Assembly (NCBI RefSeq): GCF_022346925.1
Contig: NZ_JAKRNJ010000011.1
Span: 1-54,250, forward strand
DNA from: Microvirga sp. ACRRW
Lineage (GTDB): Bacteria; Pseudomonadota; Alphaproteobacteria; Rhizobiales; Beijerinckiaceae
Length of the DNA stretch: 54,250 nt
Direction: 5' to 3'
Below the pieces are notes generated by a model that saw only the letters and a program-made list of their open reading frames with translations, was not told where the DNA came from and did no database searches. This document shows positions 1 to 8,365 of this stretch, in pieces. The translations under genes were made by a program, and so were the position numbers. How positions within the stretch are numbered: position 1 is the stretch's first letter; each line of letters opens with the position of its first letter.

Positions 1-167
1 GGGACGCACACAGCCCGGGCAGACCTCAGGGGCGAGCGCCTTACTCCTCCCGGAACGCCCGAACCGCATGATCCACAACAGGCTTCGTGAGATACGACAG
101 CGCACTGCGCGAGCTGGTTTGAGTGCCTGCACATGCACGACCTGCTGCAATCCGAACAAAGGACTTG
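1..167. other. Left edge, mostly a gene remnant
   Basis: No complete gene is visible here. Positions 41-121 on the minus strand carry a coding remnant described separately. The rest (1-40 and 122-167) shows no recognisable product. The minus-strand oxidoreductase gene ends at 168, so 122-167 is the junction between that gene and the remnant. Confidence 0.5.
41..121 (-). pseudogene. 3' remnant of a HlyD-family type I secretion adaptor gene
   Basis: Read on the minus strand, the frame ending in TAA at 41-43 gives QTSSRSALSYLTKPVVDHAV followed by RAFREE and stop. From memory, this resembles the conserved C-terminus of HlyD/PrtE-type membrane fusion proteins of type I secretion systems (a pattern like R-S/T-A-L-S-Y-L-x-K-P-x-x-D...AFREE). 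Upstream of codon Q (position 121) the resemblance stops, and 46 bp later the adjacent oxidoreductase gene ends. The body of the adaptor gene (normally about 430-450 codons) is absent, so this is a stranded tail. The family call rests on 26 residues only. It could instead be a chance similarity. Confidence 0.55.
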
Positions 168-1166
168 CTAGATCGCCTCCCAGGTCAAGGACTTTGTGGA
201 GCGCCGTAACGCATCCAGAATGCGCATGTTCGCAAGAGCGTCGTCCAGATCATCTCCTGGCGGCTCGGCCCCCCGAACGATACGGCTGAAAGCCTCCCCC
301 TGGAGTTGATACTGATCGATGGCCGGAAACTCGATGGCCCGCGCCGAGCGACTGCCAGGCACGGCGCCCTCATCGAGGAAGATGCGGGTTGGCTGGTCGG
401 GTGGAGCGTTGAAGGGGATCTCGATCTCGATCCGTCCCTTCGTGCCGAAGATTTGCACCCGCTGATGAGGCACGAGCTGGGTTGAGACCGTGAACGTGAC
501 CTGCCGGCCTGCGCCGAAATCCATGAGCGCGCTGGTCGTGCGGTCGATCCGCAAGATAGGATCAAGATCCTCGAGCGCCATGACACGGATCGGCTCGGCC
601 TCGAAAAAATAACGCCCCGCCACCACCGCATAGCAGCCGATATCCAGCAATCCACCGCCACCGATATCCGCCATGTTGCGGATGTTGGATGGGTCGGCGT
701 TGAAATAAGAGAAGAACACTTGGATCGCCCTCGCCTCTCCGATTGCTCCTTCGCGGATAAGGCTTCGGGCATGTTGCCATTGCGGATGGTGTCGGACCAT
801 GAAGGCCTCGGCGATGATGACCTTCGATGACGCTTCCTTAAGTTGCTCTGCTTCCTGAGCCGTGATCGCAATCGGCTTCTCGCATAGCACATGCTTGCCG
901 GCGGCTGCCGCCATGAGCGTCAGCGGGACGTGCAAGTGATTGGGAAGCGGGTTGTAAATGGCTTCGATGTCCGGGTCGGCGAGCAGAGCCTCGTATGAAC
1001 CATACGCCTTCGGAATTCCGAATTCTCGCGCCATGTCCTGGGCCGATGCCTCATTCCGAGACGCCACGGCGGCAATAGCGCAAAGCGGGCTTTTCAACAT
1101 CCCCGGAACGACCTTCGTCCTTCCGATTCTAGCGGTACTCAAGATCCCCCAACGAACGGGCTGCAT
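168..1166 (-). CDS. Gfo/Idh/MocA family NAD(P)-dependent oxidoreductase
   Basis: A 332-residue sugar or cyclitol dehydrogenase-like protein. The N-terminal Rossmann segment (residues 6-22) has the GILSTARIG form of the dinucleotide loop. The family EKP motif lies at 96-98 with the catalytic lysine at 97. The C-terminal domain begins around 120 and includes LLDIGCY at 173-179. This pattern resembles glucose-fructose oxidoreductase, dihydrodiol dehydrogenase and D-xylose dehydrogenase types. The start is fixed by AGGAGG at 1172-1177, six bases upstream. It is the last gene of the leftward arm of the sugar island, after the GH43 and lacI genes. It plausibly oxidises or reduces the released sugar, but the substrate is not readable from the sequence. 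Confidence 0.85.
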   Translation of the reverse strand: MQPVRWGILSTARIGRTKVVPGMLKSPLCAIAAVASRNEASAQDMAREFGIPKAYGSYEALLADPDIEAIYNPLPNHLHVPLTLMAAAAGKHVLCEKPIAITAQEAEQLKEASSKVIIAEAFMVRHHPQWQHARSLIREGAIGEARAIQVFFSYFNADPSNIRNMADIGGGGLLDIGCYAVVAGRYFFEAEPIRVMALEDLDPILRIDRTTSALMDFGAGRQVTFTVSTQLVPHQRVQIFGTKGRIEIEIPFNAPPDQPTRIFLDEGAVPGSRSARAIEFPAIDQYQLQGEAFSRIVRGAEPPGDDLDDALANMRILDALRRSTKSLTWEAI

Positions 1167-1266
1167 GTTGTCCTCCTGAGGATAGGTATACCGATGAGCG
1201 GCAGGCTTTTGAATGTAGTCCTTTTGCGAAATCCGCTCGTCGTTTCGCTATACTCGCCTACTGATT

Positions 1267-2865
1267 TTACCCGGCTGCACGATAGACGAAGAAATCGAAA
1301 TCTGCCGGCGAAGCACGCCCTGTCAGATCATGCGCGGCCATTCCGACGAATGCACCCGTAAACGAGCCGTGAGCCCCCGGCCCTGCCTCGTCCGATAGAA
1401 TGCTCGCATCAAGGATAGGACCGACAGGATTCCAGCTCCCACCATCGATCGACCATCTGAACTGAAGGTCGGCCTGCCGCACATCGACACCAAGATAAAC
1501 CGGGCCTTCGGCCGGCAGCGGCAGATCATTGTCGAGCCCATAGGTCATTAAAGAATCCGGATAATCTCCTAAGCACGAGATGACTTGGAGCACCCGCCTC
1601 CCCTCGTCGTCGGCAGACACGGCAAGATAGTGAAAGCGGGCACGGTCGTAGTAGCAGATCAGCCCGGCAAGCTGCTGATAGGTTTCCGGATTGAAATCCA
1701 CCGACGTTTCTGCCGAGTAACTCCACTCCGTCTGGCGCCGGGCGACGAGAGCCTGTTCGAACCAGCTTCCGATGGACTCGCGCCCGTAAAGCCGGAGATG
1801 CCCTTGTCTGGCACTCAACGAGAACAATCGGTCCCAATCGGGAGTGCGCAGCCACTGAAACTCGGAAGGGAGTTTTCCGTCGTCGAAATCGTGGCGCTCA
1901 GGCGCTGGCGGGAATGGATGAGATGGGAGCTCTGGGCCTTGAATTTCGACGGCCGGAACCTGCCCTCCATGGGCAAGGTACAACCAATCGTCTTCTCCCC
2001 AGACCACTCGCTGGATTGCCGTCTCCCGGCCGAGCGGCGAACGCCTTGATCCAGGCAGGGGGCGACTGCAGAGATGCGTATGAAACACCTCGCCATCAGG
2101 CGTCTCCACATAGAAGCCGTGCCCTGCCCTCTGGAGCGGAGCATCCGGTGCGTCCTTGCTCGTCAGGAGATGAATGTTCGGGTGAAGCTCATACGGGCCA
2201 TCAATCGTTCTGGTACGCGCCATCGTGACGGCGTGATTGTAGGAGGTGCCGCCCTCAGCCACCGTGAGATAGTACCAGCCTTTTCGCTTCCACAGATGCG
2301 GCCCCTCGACCAACCCGAGAGAGCTGCCTTTGAAGATGTTCTTGATTGGGCCGACGAGGCGGCGCTCTTGGGGTGAGTATTCCTGAAGGAGAATGCCGTC
2401 GAAAGAGCTTCGGCGCCGGCGGTGATCCCAGACCATGTTGACAAACCATTTTCGTCCGTCTTCGTCATGGAACAGTGAAGGATCAAAGCCTGACGAGTTC
2501 ATGTAGATCGGGTCGGACCACGGCCCCTCGATGGAAGGTGCCGTCACAAGATAATTGTGCGTGTCCTTGAAATTGCCGAGACGCCGCTTCACGTCCGTAT
2601 AGATCAACCAGAAGAGACCATCCGCATAGGTCAGCGCGGGCGCCCATACGCCGCAGCTGTCGGGATTGCCGCGCATGTCGAGTTGCGACGCGCGATCGAG
2701 CGGGCGGCAGATCATGCGCCAGTTTACGAGATCACGCGAATGATGGATCTGCACGCCGGGATACCACTCGAAGGTCGAGGTGGCGATGTAGTAATCGTCG
2801 CCGACTCTGCAGAAGGCGGGATCAGGATTGAAGCCGCGCAGGATCGGATTGCGGATGGTCGTCAT
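1267..2865 (-). CDS. Glycoside hydrolase family 43 (beta-xylosidase / alpha-arabinofuranosidase type), intracellular
   Basis: A 532-residue enzyme with a five-bladed GH43 catalytic domain (about residues 5-310) and a C-terminal beta-sandwich (about 330-530), as in beta-xylosidases. The three expected acids are visible: base Asp15 in NPDP, Asp128 in GFDPS and acid Glu187 in VEGPH. There is no signal peptide, so it should cleave short xylo- or arabino-oligosaccharides after import. An in-frame ATG at 2895 would add ten residues. I prefer 2865 because AGGAAA lies about five bases before it. It lies between lacI and the Gfo/Idh gene, probably in one leftward operon, and pairs with the CUT1 importer. 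Exact linkage specificity is not determined. Confidence 0.88.
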   Translation of the reverse strand: MTTIRNPILRGFNPDPAFCRVGDDYYIATSTFEWYPGVQIHHSRDLVNWRMICRPLDRASQLDMRGNPDSCGVWAPALTYADGLFWLIYTDVKRRLGNFKDTHNYLVTAPSIEGPWSDPIYMNSSGFDPSLFHDEDGRKWFVNMVWDHRRRRSSFDGILLQEYSPQERRLVGPIKNIFKGSSLGLVEGPHLWKRKGWYYLTVAEGGTSYNHAVTMARTRTIDGPYELHPNIHLLTSKDAPDAPLQRAGHGFYVETPDGEVFHTHLCSRPLPGSRRSPLGRETAIQRVVWGEDDWLYLAHGGQVPAVEIQGPELPSHPFPPAPERHDFDDGKLPSEFQWLRTPDWDRLFSLSARQGHLRLYGRESIGSWFEQALVARRQTEWSYSAETSVDFNPETYQQLAGLICYYDRARFHYLAVSADDEGRRVLQVISCLGDYPDSLMTYGLDNDLPLPAEGPVYLGVDVRQADLQFRWSIDGGSWNPVGPILDASILSDEAGPGAHGSFTGAFVGMAAHDLTGRASPADFDFFVYRAAG

Positions 2866-2909
2866 GGGCGTTTCCTGTTCTTCCGATTTCTTCATGTGTT
2901 AAGGCAGCA

Positions 2910-3956
2910 TTATCCTTGCTTCTTTCCGAGCGCTGGCCCGGTCGTGCCTCTTTCCAGCAATTGCAGTGGCAAGCGGACATCCCCGTCCGTCCGACCTTTT
3001 TCTCCTTGAATCATGCTCAATAGAGCGCGGGCGCCAGTGCGCCCGATCTCATGCAGCGGTTGCCGGAATGTGGTGAGTGTCGGCTCGGTGTAATCGGCAA
3101 ACTCAATGCCGTCGAAGCCGATCACGGAGACATCTTCCGGCACGCGGATTCCGGCAGACCTCACGGTCTTGATGAAACCGATCGCGCTTTCGTCGCAGGC
3201 CGCGAAAACTCCGGTCGGCCGTTTCCTCATACGCAGAAAAGCCTCAGCTGCGGCGACGCCGGTCGAGAACATGAAAGGCCCCTCCCAGCGCGCGACTTTC
3301 TCGCTGCACCCAGCTGCCAGGACGCCTTCTTGGAAACCCTTGAAGCGTTCCGTTTCGATGTATGTGCCTGGCAGGCCCGAGATGTAACCAAACGTGCGAT
3401 GGCCCAGTTGCACCAAATACTCTGCTGCCTTCCGAGAAGCTTCCCGGTCCTGAACGACGATGTTCGGGATTCCACTGTCTGGAATGGCCGAGCACATGGC
3501 CACCATAGGCAACCCGGCATCTCCCATGCTGCGCTTGCTGCCTTGTGGGATACGCCCGTTCATCAGAAGAACGCCGTCTACCTGGCGGGAGAGCACGAGG
3601 TCGACAAATCGCACCTCTCGCTCCGTCTGATTGTCCAGATTGGCGACGATGATCCCGTACCCGCTTTGTGTCAGTTCATCGTCCACGCCTCGCAGAACCT
3701 GAGCAAAGACAGGATTGGTAAGCCGCGGGGCGACCACTAGCACGGTCATGGTGCGCCGCGTGCGGAGATTCCGGGCCGCGCTGTTGGGCGTGTATCCGCT
3801 GCGGCGCACGGCCTCCATGACGACCTTATGCGTCTTTTCCCGAACCTGATCCGGATTTGCCAGCACACGGCTGACGGTGGCTGTGGAAACCCCGGCAAGC
3901 CGAGCCACATCCGCAATGCGGACCTCCTTCACGGTTTTCCAGCCCCTACGGCTCAT
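2910..3956 (-). CDS. LacI family transcriptional regulator of the sugar island
   Basis: About 348 residues. The N-terminal helix-turn-helix VRIADVARLAGVSTATVSRV (residues 12-31) and hinge helix with SAARNLRTRR are typical of LacI/GalR. The rest is a periplasmic-binding-like effector domain. It is transcribed away from the ABC transporter genes, and a perfect palindrome of LacI type lies in the divergent region, so it likely represses both arms until the sugar is present. The start is uncertain: ATG 3956 is used. An upstream ATG at 3995 and a GTG at 3932, just before the helix-turn-helix, are alternatives without strong ribosome-binding sites. Confidence 0.9.
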   Translation of the reverse strand: MSRRGWKTVKEVRIADVARLAGVSTATVSRVLANPDQVREKTHKVVMEAVRRSGYTPNSAARNLRTRRTMTVLVVAPRLTNPVFAQVLRGVDDELTQSGYGIIVANLDNQTEREVRFVDLVLSRQVDGVLLMNGRIPQGSKRSMGDAGLPMVAMCSAIPDSGIPNIVVQDREASRKAAEYLVQLGHRTFGYISGLPGTYIETERFKGFQEGVLAAGCSEKVARWEGPFMFSTGVAAAEAFLRMRKRPTGVFAACDESAIGFIKTVRSAGIRVPEDVSVIGFDGIEFADYTEPTLTTFRQPLHEIGRTGARALLSMIQGEKGRTDGDVRLPLQLLERGTTGPALGKKQG

Positions 3957-4071
3957 GGAGCGCACTCTCGACCTGTCACCACAATATCGCCTCAATCATC
4001 GCAAGGGGGACGCTACGTAAATTTTAGTCTTGACTTACCTTGAAGACGATTTCAACCTACATAAAACAAGA

Positions 4072-4085
4072 TGTAATCGATTACA
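4072..4085. promoter_or_regulatory. LacI-type operator, perfect 14-bp palindrome
   Basis: TGTAATCGATTACA is its own reverse complement and has the central CG pair characteristic of LacI/GalR family operators. It lies 32 bp upstream of the ATG of the substrate-binding protein gene and 115 bp from the lacI start. It is the obvious binding site for the adjacent regulator. A TTGACT hexamer at 4030-4035 may be a -35 element, but no well-spaced -10 is clear. Confidence 0.75.
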
Positions 4086-4117
4086 AAAACGGTTCACAAC
4101 GCTTCTGGGAGAAAGCC

Positions 4118-5353
4118 ATGCGCCTGAAGACACGCGTTTCCGCGTATACCCTTGCTATTGCCATGATTTCGAGCTCTGGAGCCTTCGCCCAAAAGGCGGA
4201 AGTACTCCATTGGTGGACGTCAGCCGGCGAGTCCGCGTCTGTCAAAGTGTTTGCCGACCAGTACACGAAGGCCGGTGGCACCTGGGTCGACAATGCCATT
4301 GCCGGCGGCGCGAACGCCCGTGCGGCGGGCATCAACCGCATCGTCGGCGGCAATCCGCCGGCCATGATGCAGTTCAATACAGGCAAGCAGTTCGACGAAC
4401 TCGTCAGCAACGACCTCGTTCGCGATGTCGAGAGCAAAGCCAAGGCCGGAAAGTGGCGTGAGATCATGCCCAAGCCGATCGTCGATGCCACGGTCCGCGA
4501 CGGCAAGTTCTACGCGGTTCCGATCAATATCCACGGCCAGAACTGGATGTTCTACAACATCAAGCTCTTCAAGGATGCTGGCGTCGAGCCTCCGAAGACT
4601 TTCCCTGAGCTCATCGCTGCTGGTGAGAAACTCAAAGCCACGGGGGTGATCCCACTTGCTCTGGGCGGACAACCCAACTGGGAACATAACCTGTTCCGTG
4701 CCGTGCTTGTCGGCAATGGCGGCGCGGATCTGTTCCGCAAGGTCTACGGCGCGCGGGACCAGAAAGCGGCCAAGAGCCCAGAGTTCAAGGAAGCGACCGA
4801 ACTCTTCGGGAAGATGCGTGCTTTGGTCGACCCCGGCTCTCCGGGCCGCAACTGGAATGACGCCGCAGCACTCGTCATCACCAACAAGGCGGCCATGCAC
4901 TTCAATGGCGACTGGGCCAAGGGCGAGTTCACCGCAGCTGGACAAGCGGCAGGCAAGGAATACGGTTGCACCATCGTCGGCAAGGAGCCGAGACTTGTGA
5001 TCGGCGGCGACGTGTTCGTCTTCCCCGTGACCAAGGACAAGGATCAGCTGGCGGCTCAGGATAAGTTGGCGGATGTCCTGCTCGATCCGACGACCCAGCT
5101 TGAGTTCAACAAAAAGAAGGGCTCGATTCCGGTCCGGCTGGACGTGGACGTGTCATCCATGGATGTCTGCGCTCAGAAGTCCGCCGCCGTGCTGAAGGAC
5201 CCGGCGAACCAGGTCGAGGCCATGGAACTCCTGAGCACGCCGAACTTCTCCGGCGCCATGCAGGATGCGGTCACGCAATTCTGGAACAACCCGAGCATGT
5301 CGGCTGACGCCTTCGTGGAGAAGGTCGTTTCCGCCATGCAAAGCGCCAGCTGA
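4118..5353 (+). CDS. CUT1 ABC transporter sugar-binding protein
   Basis: A 411-residue periplasmic binding protein of the family-1 (MalE-like, COG1653) type, closest in style to glucose/mannose-binding proteins. Signal peptide: MRLKTRVSAYTLAIAM followed by an AFA-Q cleavage site after residue 24. The mature protein starts with KAEVLHWWTSAGE. ATG 4118 is chosen because GGGAGA lies just upstream at 4107-4112 and the signal peptide begins there. The reading frame remains open to 4040, but that stretch contains the operator. It is the first gene of a six-gene rightward operon and delivers the oligosaccharide to the two permeases that follow. Confidence 0.92.
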   Translation: MRLKTRVSAYTLAIAMISSSGAFAQKAEVLHWWTSAGESASVKVFADQYTKAGGTWVDNAIAGGANARAAGINRIVGGNPPAMMQFNTGKQFDELVSNDLVRDVESKAKAGKWREIMPKPIVDATVRDGKFYAVPINIHGQNWMFYNIKLFKDAGVEPPKTFPELIAAGEKLKATGVIPLALGGQPNWEHNLFRAVLVGNGGADLFRKVYGARDQKAAKSPEFKEATELFGKMRALVDPGSPGRNWNDAAALVITNKAAMHFNGDWAKGEFTAAGQAAGKEYGCTIVGKEPRLVIGGDVFVFPVTKDKDQLAAQDKLADVLLDPTTQLEFNKKKGSIPVRLDVDVSSMDVCAQKSAAVLKDPANQVEAMELLSTPNFSGAMQDAVTQFWNNPSMSADAFVEKVVSAMQSAS

Positions 5354-5373
5354 GGCACCTTCATTCAAGTGCG

Positions 5374-5401
5374 GTCCGGCGGAGCCTCGCTTCCGCCGGA
5401 C
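5374..5401 (+). other. Intercistronic hairpin after the binding-protein gene
   Basis: A perfect 10-bp stem (5374-5383 with 5392-5401) with an 8-base loop lies between the binding protein and the first permease, with no T-run. In binding-protein operons such hairpins usually protect the upstream mRNA from 3' decay, giving more binding protein than permease. That role is inferred here. Confidence 0.55.
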
Positions 5402-5426
5402 TGGCAACCCCTGAAGGAGTTTTCAG

Positions 5427-6365
5427 ATGGCCATTGTCTCTATCCCGACCGCTGTTGCCACCTCCGAGCGCCCTGTCAAAAACCGCCGCATCAACAGAAC
5501 GCGACTGCCGGCCGCTCTGGCGCTTCTCCCGACGGCACTCATTGTCCTGGTCGTCTATATCGGCTGCATGCTGTGGACGGTCCGCCTCTCCTTCACGAGC
5601 TCGACGCTACTCCCCAAGCTCGACTGGGTCGGCTTTGCCCAGTACAGCCGCCTCTTCATGAATGACCGTTTCCTGGTCTCGGCCGAAAACATCCTGATCT
5701 TCGGCGTTCTGTTTATTTCGGGATGCCTCATTCTCGGCTTCATGCTTGCCGTTTTCATCGATCAGAACGTCCGCGCCGAGGGTGTCTTTCGCACGATCTT
5801 TCTCTACCCCTATGCCATGTCCTTCGTCGTCACTGGCGTCGCATGGCAGTGGTTTCTCAATCCCGGCCTCGGCCTCCAAAAGCTCGTGCGCGACATGGGC
5901 TTTGAGAACTTTACTTTCGATTGGCTCGTGAACCAGCAGATGGCGATCTACACCATCGTCATTGCAGGCCTGTGGCATGGGGCCGGATTGACCATGGCCA
6001 TTCTGCTCGCAGGCTTACGAGGCGTGGACTCGGAACTCTGGAAGGCCGCTCGCATCGACGGCATCCCCACCTGGCGCGTCTACCTGTCCATCGTTCTCCC
6101 GCTGCTTCGGCCCATGGTCGTGACCGCCACTGTGCTCCTCGCGACCGGTGTCGTGAAGCTCTACGACCTCGTGGTTGCCATGACCCTCGGCGGCCCTGGC
6201 ATCGCAACGGAAGTGCCGGCGAAATTCGTGATGGATCACCTGTTCGAGCGGAACAACATCGCACTGGGAACGGCTGCCGCCACCGTCATGCTGATCACGG
6301 TCGTCGCGATCCTCGCCCCATGGATCTACGCCAAATATGTCCGTCCCCAAGGGAGGCCCGCATGA
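5427..6365 (+). CDS. CUT1 ABC transporter permease (MalF/UgpA type)
   Basis: A 312-residue inner-membrane permease with about six transmembrane helices. The first follows a basic N-terminus at about residues 30-52. The cytoplasmic EAA loop, ELWKAARIDGIPTWRVYLSI, sits near residues 200-228 and docks on the ATPase. AAGGAG lies nine bases before the ATG. The stop overlaps the start of the second permease (ATGA at 6362-6365), indicating translational coupling and a heterodimeric membrane channel. Confidence 0.93.
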   Translation: MAIVSIPTAVATSERPVKNRRINRTRLPAALALLPTALIVLVVYIGCMLWTVRLSFTSSTLLPKLDWVGFAQYSRLFMNDRFLVSAENILIFGVLFISGCLILGFMLAVFIDQNVRAEGVFRTIFLYPYAMSFVVTGVAWQWFLNPGLGLQKLVRDMGFENFTFDWLVNQQMAIYTIVIAGLWHGAGLTMAILLAGLRGVDSELWKAARIDGIPTWRVYLSIVLPLLRPMVVTATVLLATGVVKLYDLVVAMTLGGPGIATEVPAKFVMDHLFERNNIALGTAAATVMLITVVAILAPWIYAKYVRPQGRPA

Positions 6366-7246
6366 GCACCGCCATCCCGCAGGGCCGCCGCCCACGGCAC
6401 CTCACCATCGGCCGCATCGGCGTCTATGCCTTCCTGATCACGGCCGCCCTGTTCTTCATGCTGCCGCTCTGGATCATGCTCGTCACCTCGCTCAAACCGA
6501 TGGACGAAATCCGGCTCGGAAATATTCTCGCGCTGCCTGTCAACCTCACGTTCGAGGCATGGACCAAGGCCTGGTCGTCCGCCTGCACCGGGCTTGAATG
6601 CAACGGCATCAGCGTCGGCTTCTGGAATTCGGTTCGCATTCTGATCCCGTCCGTCATCCTGTCGATCACCGCAGGCGCCATCAACGGATACGCCCTTTCT
6701 CTCTGGAGGGTTCGGGGAGCGAACGTAATTTTCGGTATCCTGCTGCTCGGCGCGTTCATTCCCTATCAGGTTTTCCTCTATCCCCTGGTGCGCATCTTCT
6801 CCACGACGGGCATCTACAACTCGCTGCTCTGCATCATCATTGTGCACGTGATCTTCGGCCTGCCGACGATGACGCTCCTGTTCCGCAACTACTATGCGGG
6901 CCTGCCCATAGAGCTGTTCAAGGCGGCGCGCATCGATGGCGGCGGGTTCTGGACGATTTTCTTCCGGGTGATGCTGCCCATGTCGACTCCGATCATCGTC
7001 GTTGCGGCGATCCTTCAGGTCACCGGCATCTGGAACGATTTCATCTTCGGCCTGACCTTCGCGGGTCGTGAGAACTTGCCCATGACGGTGCAACTCAACA
7101 ACATCGTTCACTCGACGCAAGGAGAGCGCGCCTACAACGTGGACATGGCCGCAACCATGCTCGCCGCGCTCGTTCCCCTCGTCGTCTATTTCGTTTCGGG
7201 ACGCTGGTTCGTCCGCGGCATCGCCGCAGGTGCAGTGAAAGGGTAA
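6362..7246 (+). CDS. CUT1 ABC transporter permease (MalG/UgpE type)
   Basis: A 294-residue inner-membrane permease, the partner of the preceding one. It has the EAA loop IELFKAARIDGGGFWTIFFR at about residues 181-208 and about six membrane helices. The ATG overlaps the previous stop by four bases. The same frame is open much further upstream inside the first permease gene, but the protein family starts at MSTAIPQGRR. The ATPase gene follows after two bases. Confidence 0.93.
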   Translation: MSTAIPQGRRPRHLTIGRIGVYAFLITAALFFMLPLWIMLVTSLKPMDEIRLGNILALPVNLTFEAWTKAWSSACTGLECNGISVGFWNSVRILIPSVILSITAGAINGYALSLWRVRGANVIFGILLLGAFIPYQVFLYPLVRIFSTTGIYNSLLCIIIVHVIFGLPTMTLLFRNYYAGLPIELFKAARIDGGGFWTIFFRVMLPMSTPIIVVAAILQVTGIWNDFIFGLTFAGRENLPMTVQLNNIVHSTQGERAYNVDMAATMLAALVPLVVYFVSGRWFVRGIAAGAVKG

Positions 7247-7248
7247 AT

Positions 7249-8328
7249 ATGTCCACCGTATCCGTTCGCGACATCACCGTTGCCTTCGAGGCCGTCCGCG
7301 TCTTCAACGGTCTCTCCCTCGATTTCGAGGCGGGCGAGTTCATCGTCCTGCTCGGCCCTTCGGGCTGCGGAAAGTCGACGCTGCTCAATGCCATCGCCGG
7401 ACTTCTCGACATCTCCGAGGGGCAGATCTGGATCGGGGGACAGAACGTCACCTGGGAGGAGCCGAAGGATCGCGGCATCGCCATGGTCTTCCAGTCCTAC
7501 GCCCTCTACCCGCGCATGAGTGTGCGCGAGAACATGTCGTTCGGGCTCAAGATGGCGAAGACGCCCAAGCCCGAGATCGAAAAGCGGGTCAAGCAGGCGG
7601 CGGAACTGTTGCAGATCACTCACCTTCTCGACCGTCGCCCCGATCAATTGTCGGGCGGCCAGCGTCAGCGCGTGGCCATTGGCCGTGCGCTCGTGCGCGA
7701 TGCGGCGGTCTTCCTGTTCGACGAACCGCTTTCCAACCTCGATGCGCAGCTCAGGAACGAATTACGTGTCGAGATCAAGCGGCTGCATGCCCGGCTCGGC
7801 AAGACGACGATGATCTACGTGACGCACGACCAGATCGAAGCGATGACATTGGCCGACCGTATCGTGGTCATGAAGGATCAAATGATCCAGCAGGTCGGCA
7901 GCCCGGCGGAGATCTACCATCGCCCCGCCAATATGTTCGTCGCAGGCTTTGTCGGCTCACCGCAGATGAATTTCATCAAGGGCAGGCTCGAGGATACCGG
8001 CAGTGGGCCGATTTTCGTGTCGGGCCAACGCCGCCTGCCGCTCCACGGCTACACGTTCACCGGCAGCCCCTCCCCTGGTCAGGAAGTGGTTCTCGGCGTG
8101 CGGCCGGAGCATCTGAAGATCGTCGAACTCGGCGCCTGGCCCGGTTTCAGCGTCGACATTATCGAGCCCATGGGAGCCGACACCGTGATCTGGTGCAGCG
8201 ATCGTGAAGGCTCGCTCCAGGTCCGCACCAGTGGAGACATCAGATTGTCGGCAGGCGATCATCTCAATCTCGGGATCGATGCCGCGCAGATTTCCCTCTT
8301 CGACGCCGAAAGCGGCCAGCGCCTCTGA
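7249..8328 (+). CDS. CUT1 ABC transporter ATPase (MalK/UgpC type)
   Basis: A 359-residue ATPase that energises the sugar importer. Walker A GPSGCGKST is at residues 36-44, the Q-loop at about 82, the LSGGQ signature at 134-138, Walker B VFLFDEP at 154-160, and the switch His in YVTHD. A C-terminal OB/TOBE regulatory domain runs from about residue 240. An intact ATPase inside the operon means this importer need not borrow a shared one. Translation is likely coupled to the permease gene upstream, with the AAAGGG site overlapping its end. Confidence 0.94.
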   Translation: MSTVSVRDITVAFEAVRVFNGLSLDFEAGEFIVLLGPSGCGKSTLLNAIAGLLDISEGQIWIGGQNVTWEEPKDRGIAMVFQSYALYPRMSVRENMSFGLKMAKTPKPEIEKRVKQAAELLQITHLLDRRPDQLSGGQRQRVAIGRALVRDAAVFLFDEPLSNLDAQLRNELRVEIKRLHARLGKTTMIYVTHDQIEAMTLADRIVVMKDQMIQQVGSPAEIYHRPANMFVAGFVGSPQMNFIKGRLEDTGSGPIFVSGQRRLPLHGYTFTGSPSPGQEVVLGVRPEHLKIVELGAWPGFSVDIIEPMGADTVIWCSDREGSLQVRTSGDIRLSAGDHLNLGIDAAQISLFDAESGQRL

Positions 8329-8365
8329 ACGCAAACACATTCACTTTTCAAACTCTGAGGACTTC

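Noticed and set aside
4040..4117. Longer start for the sugar-binding protein (26 extra residues)
   Set aside because: It would hide the signal peptide and place the operator within the coding sequence. ATG 4118 has a good ribosome-binding site.
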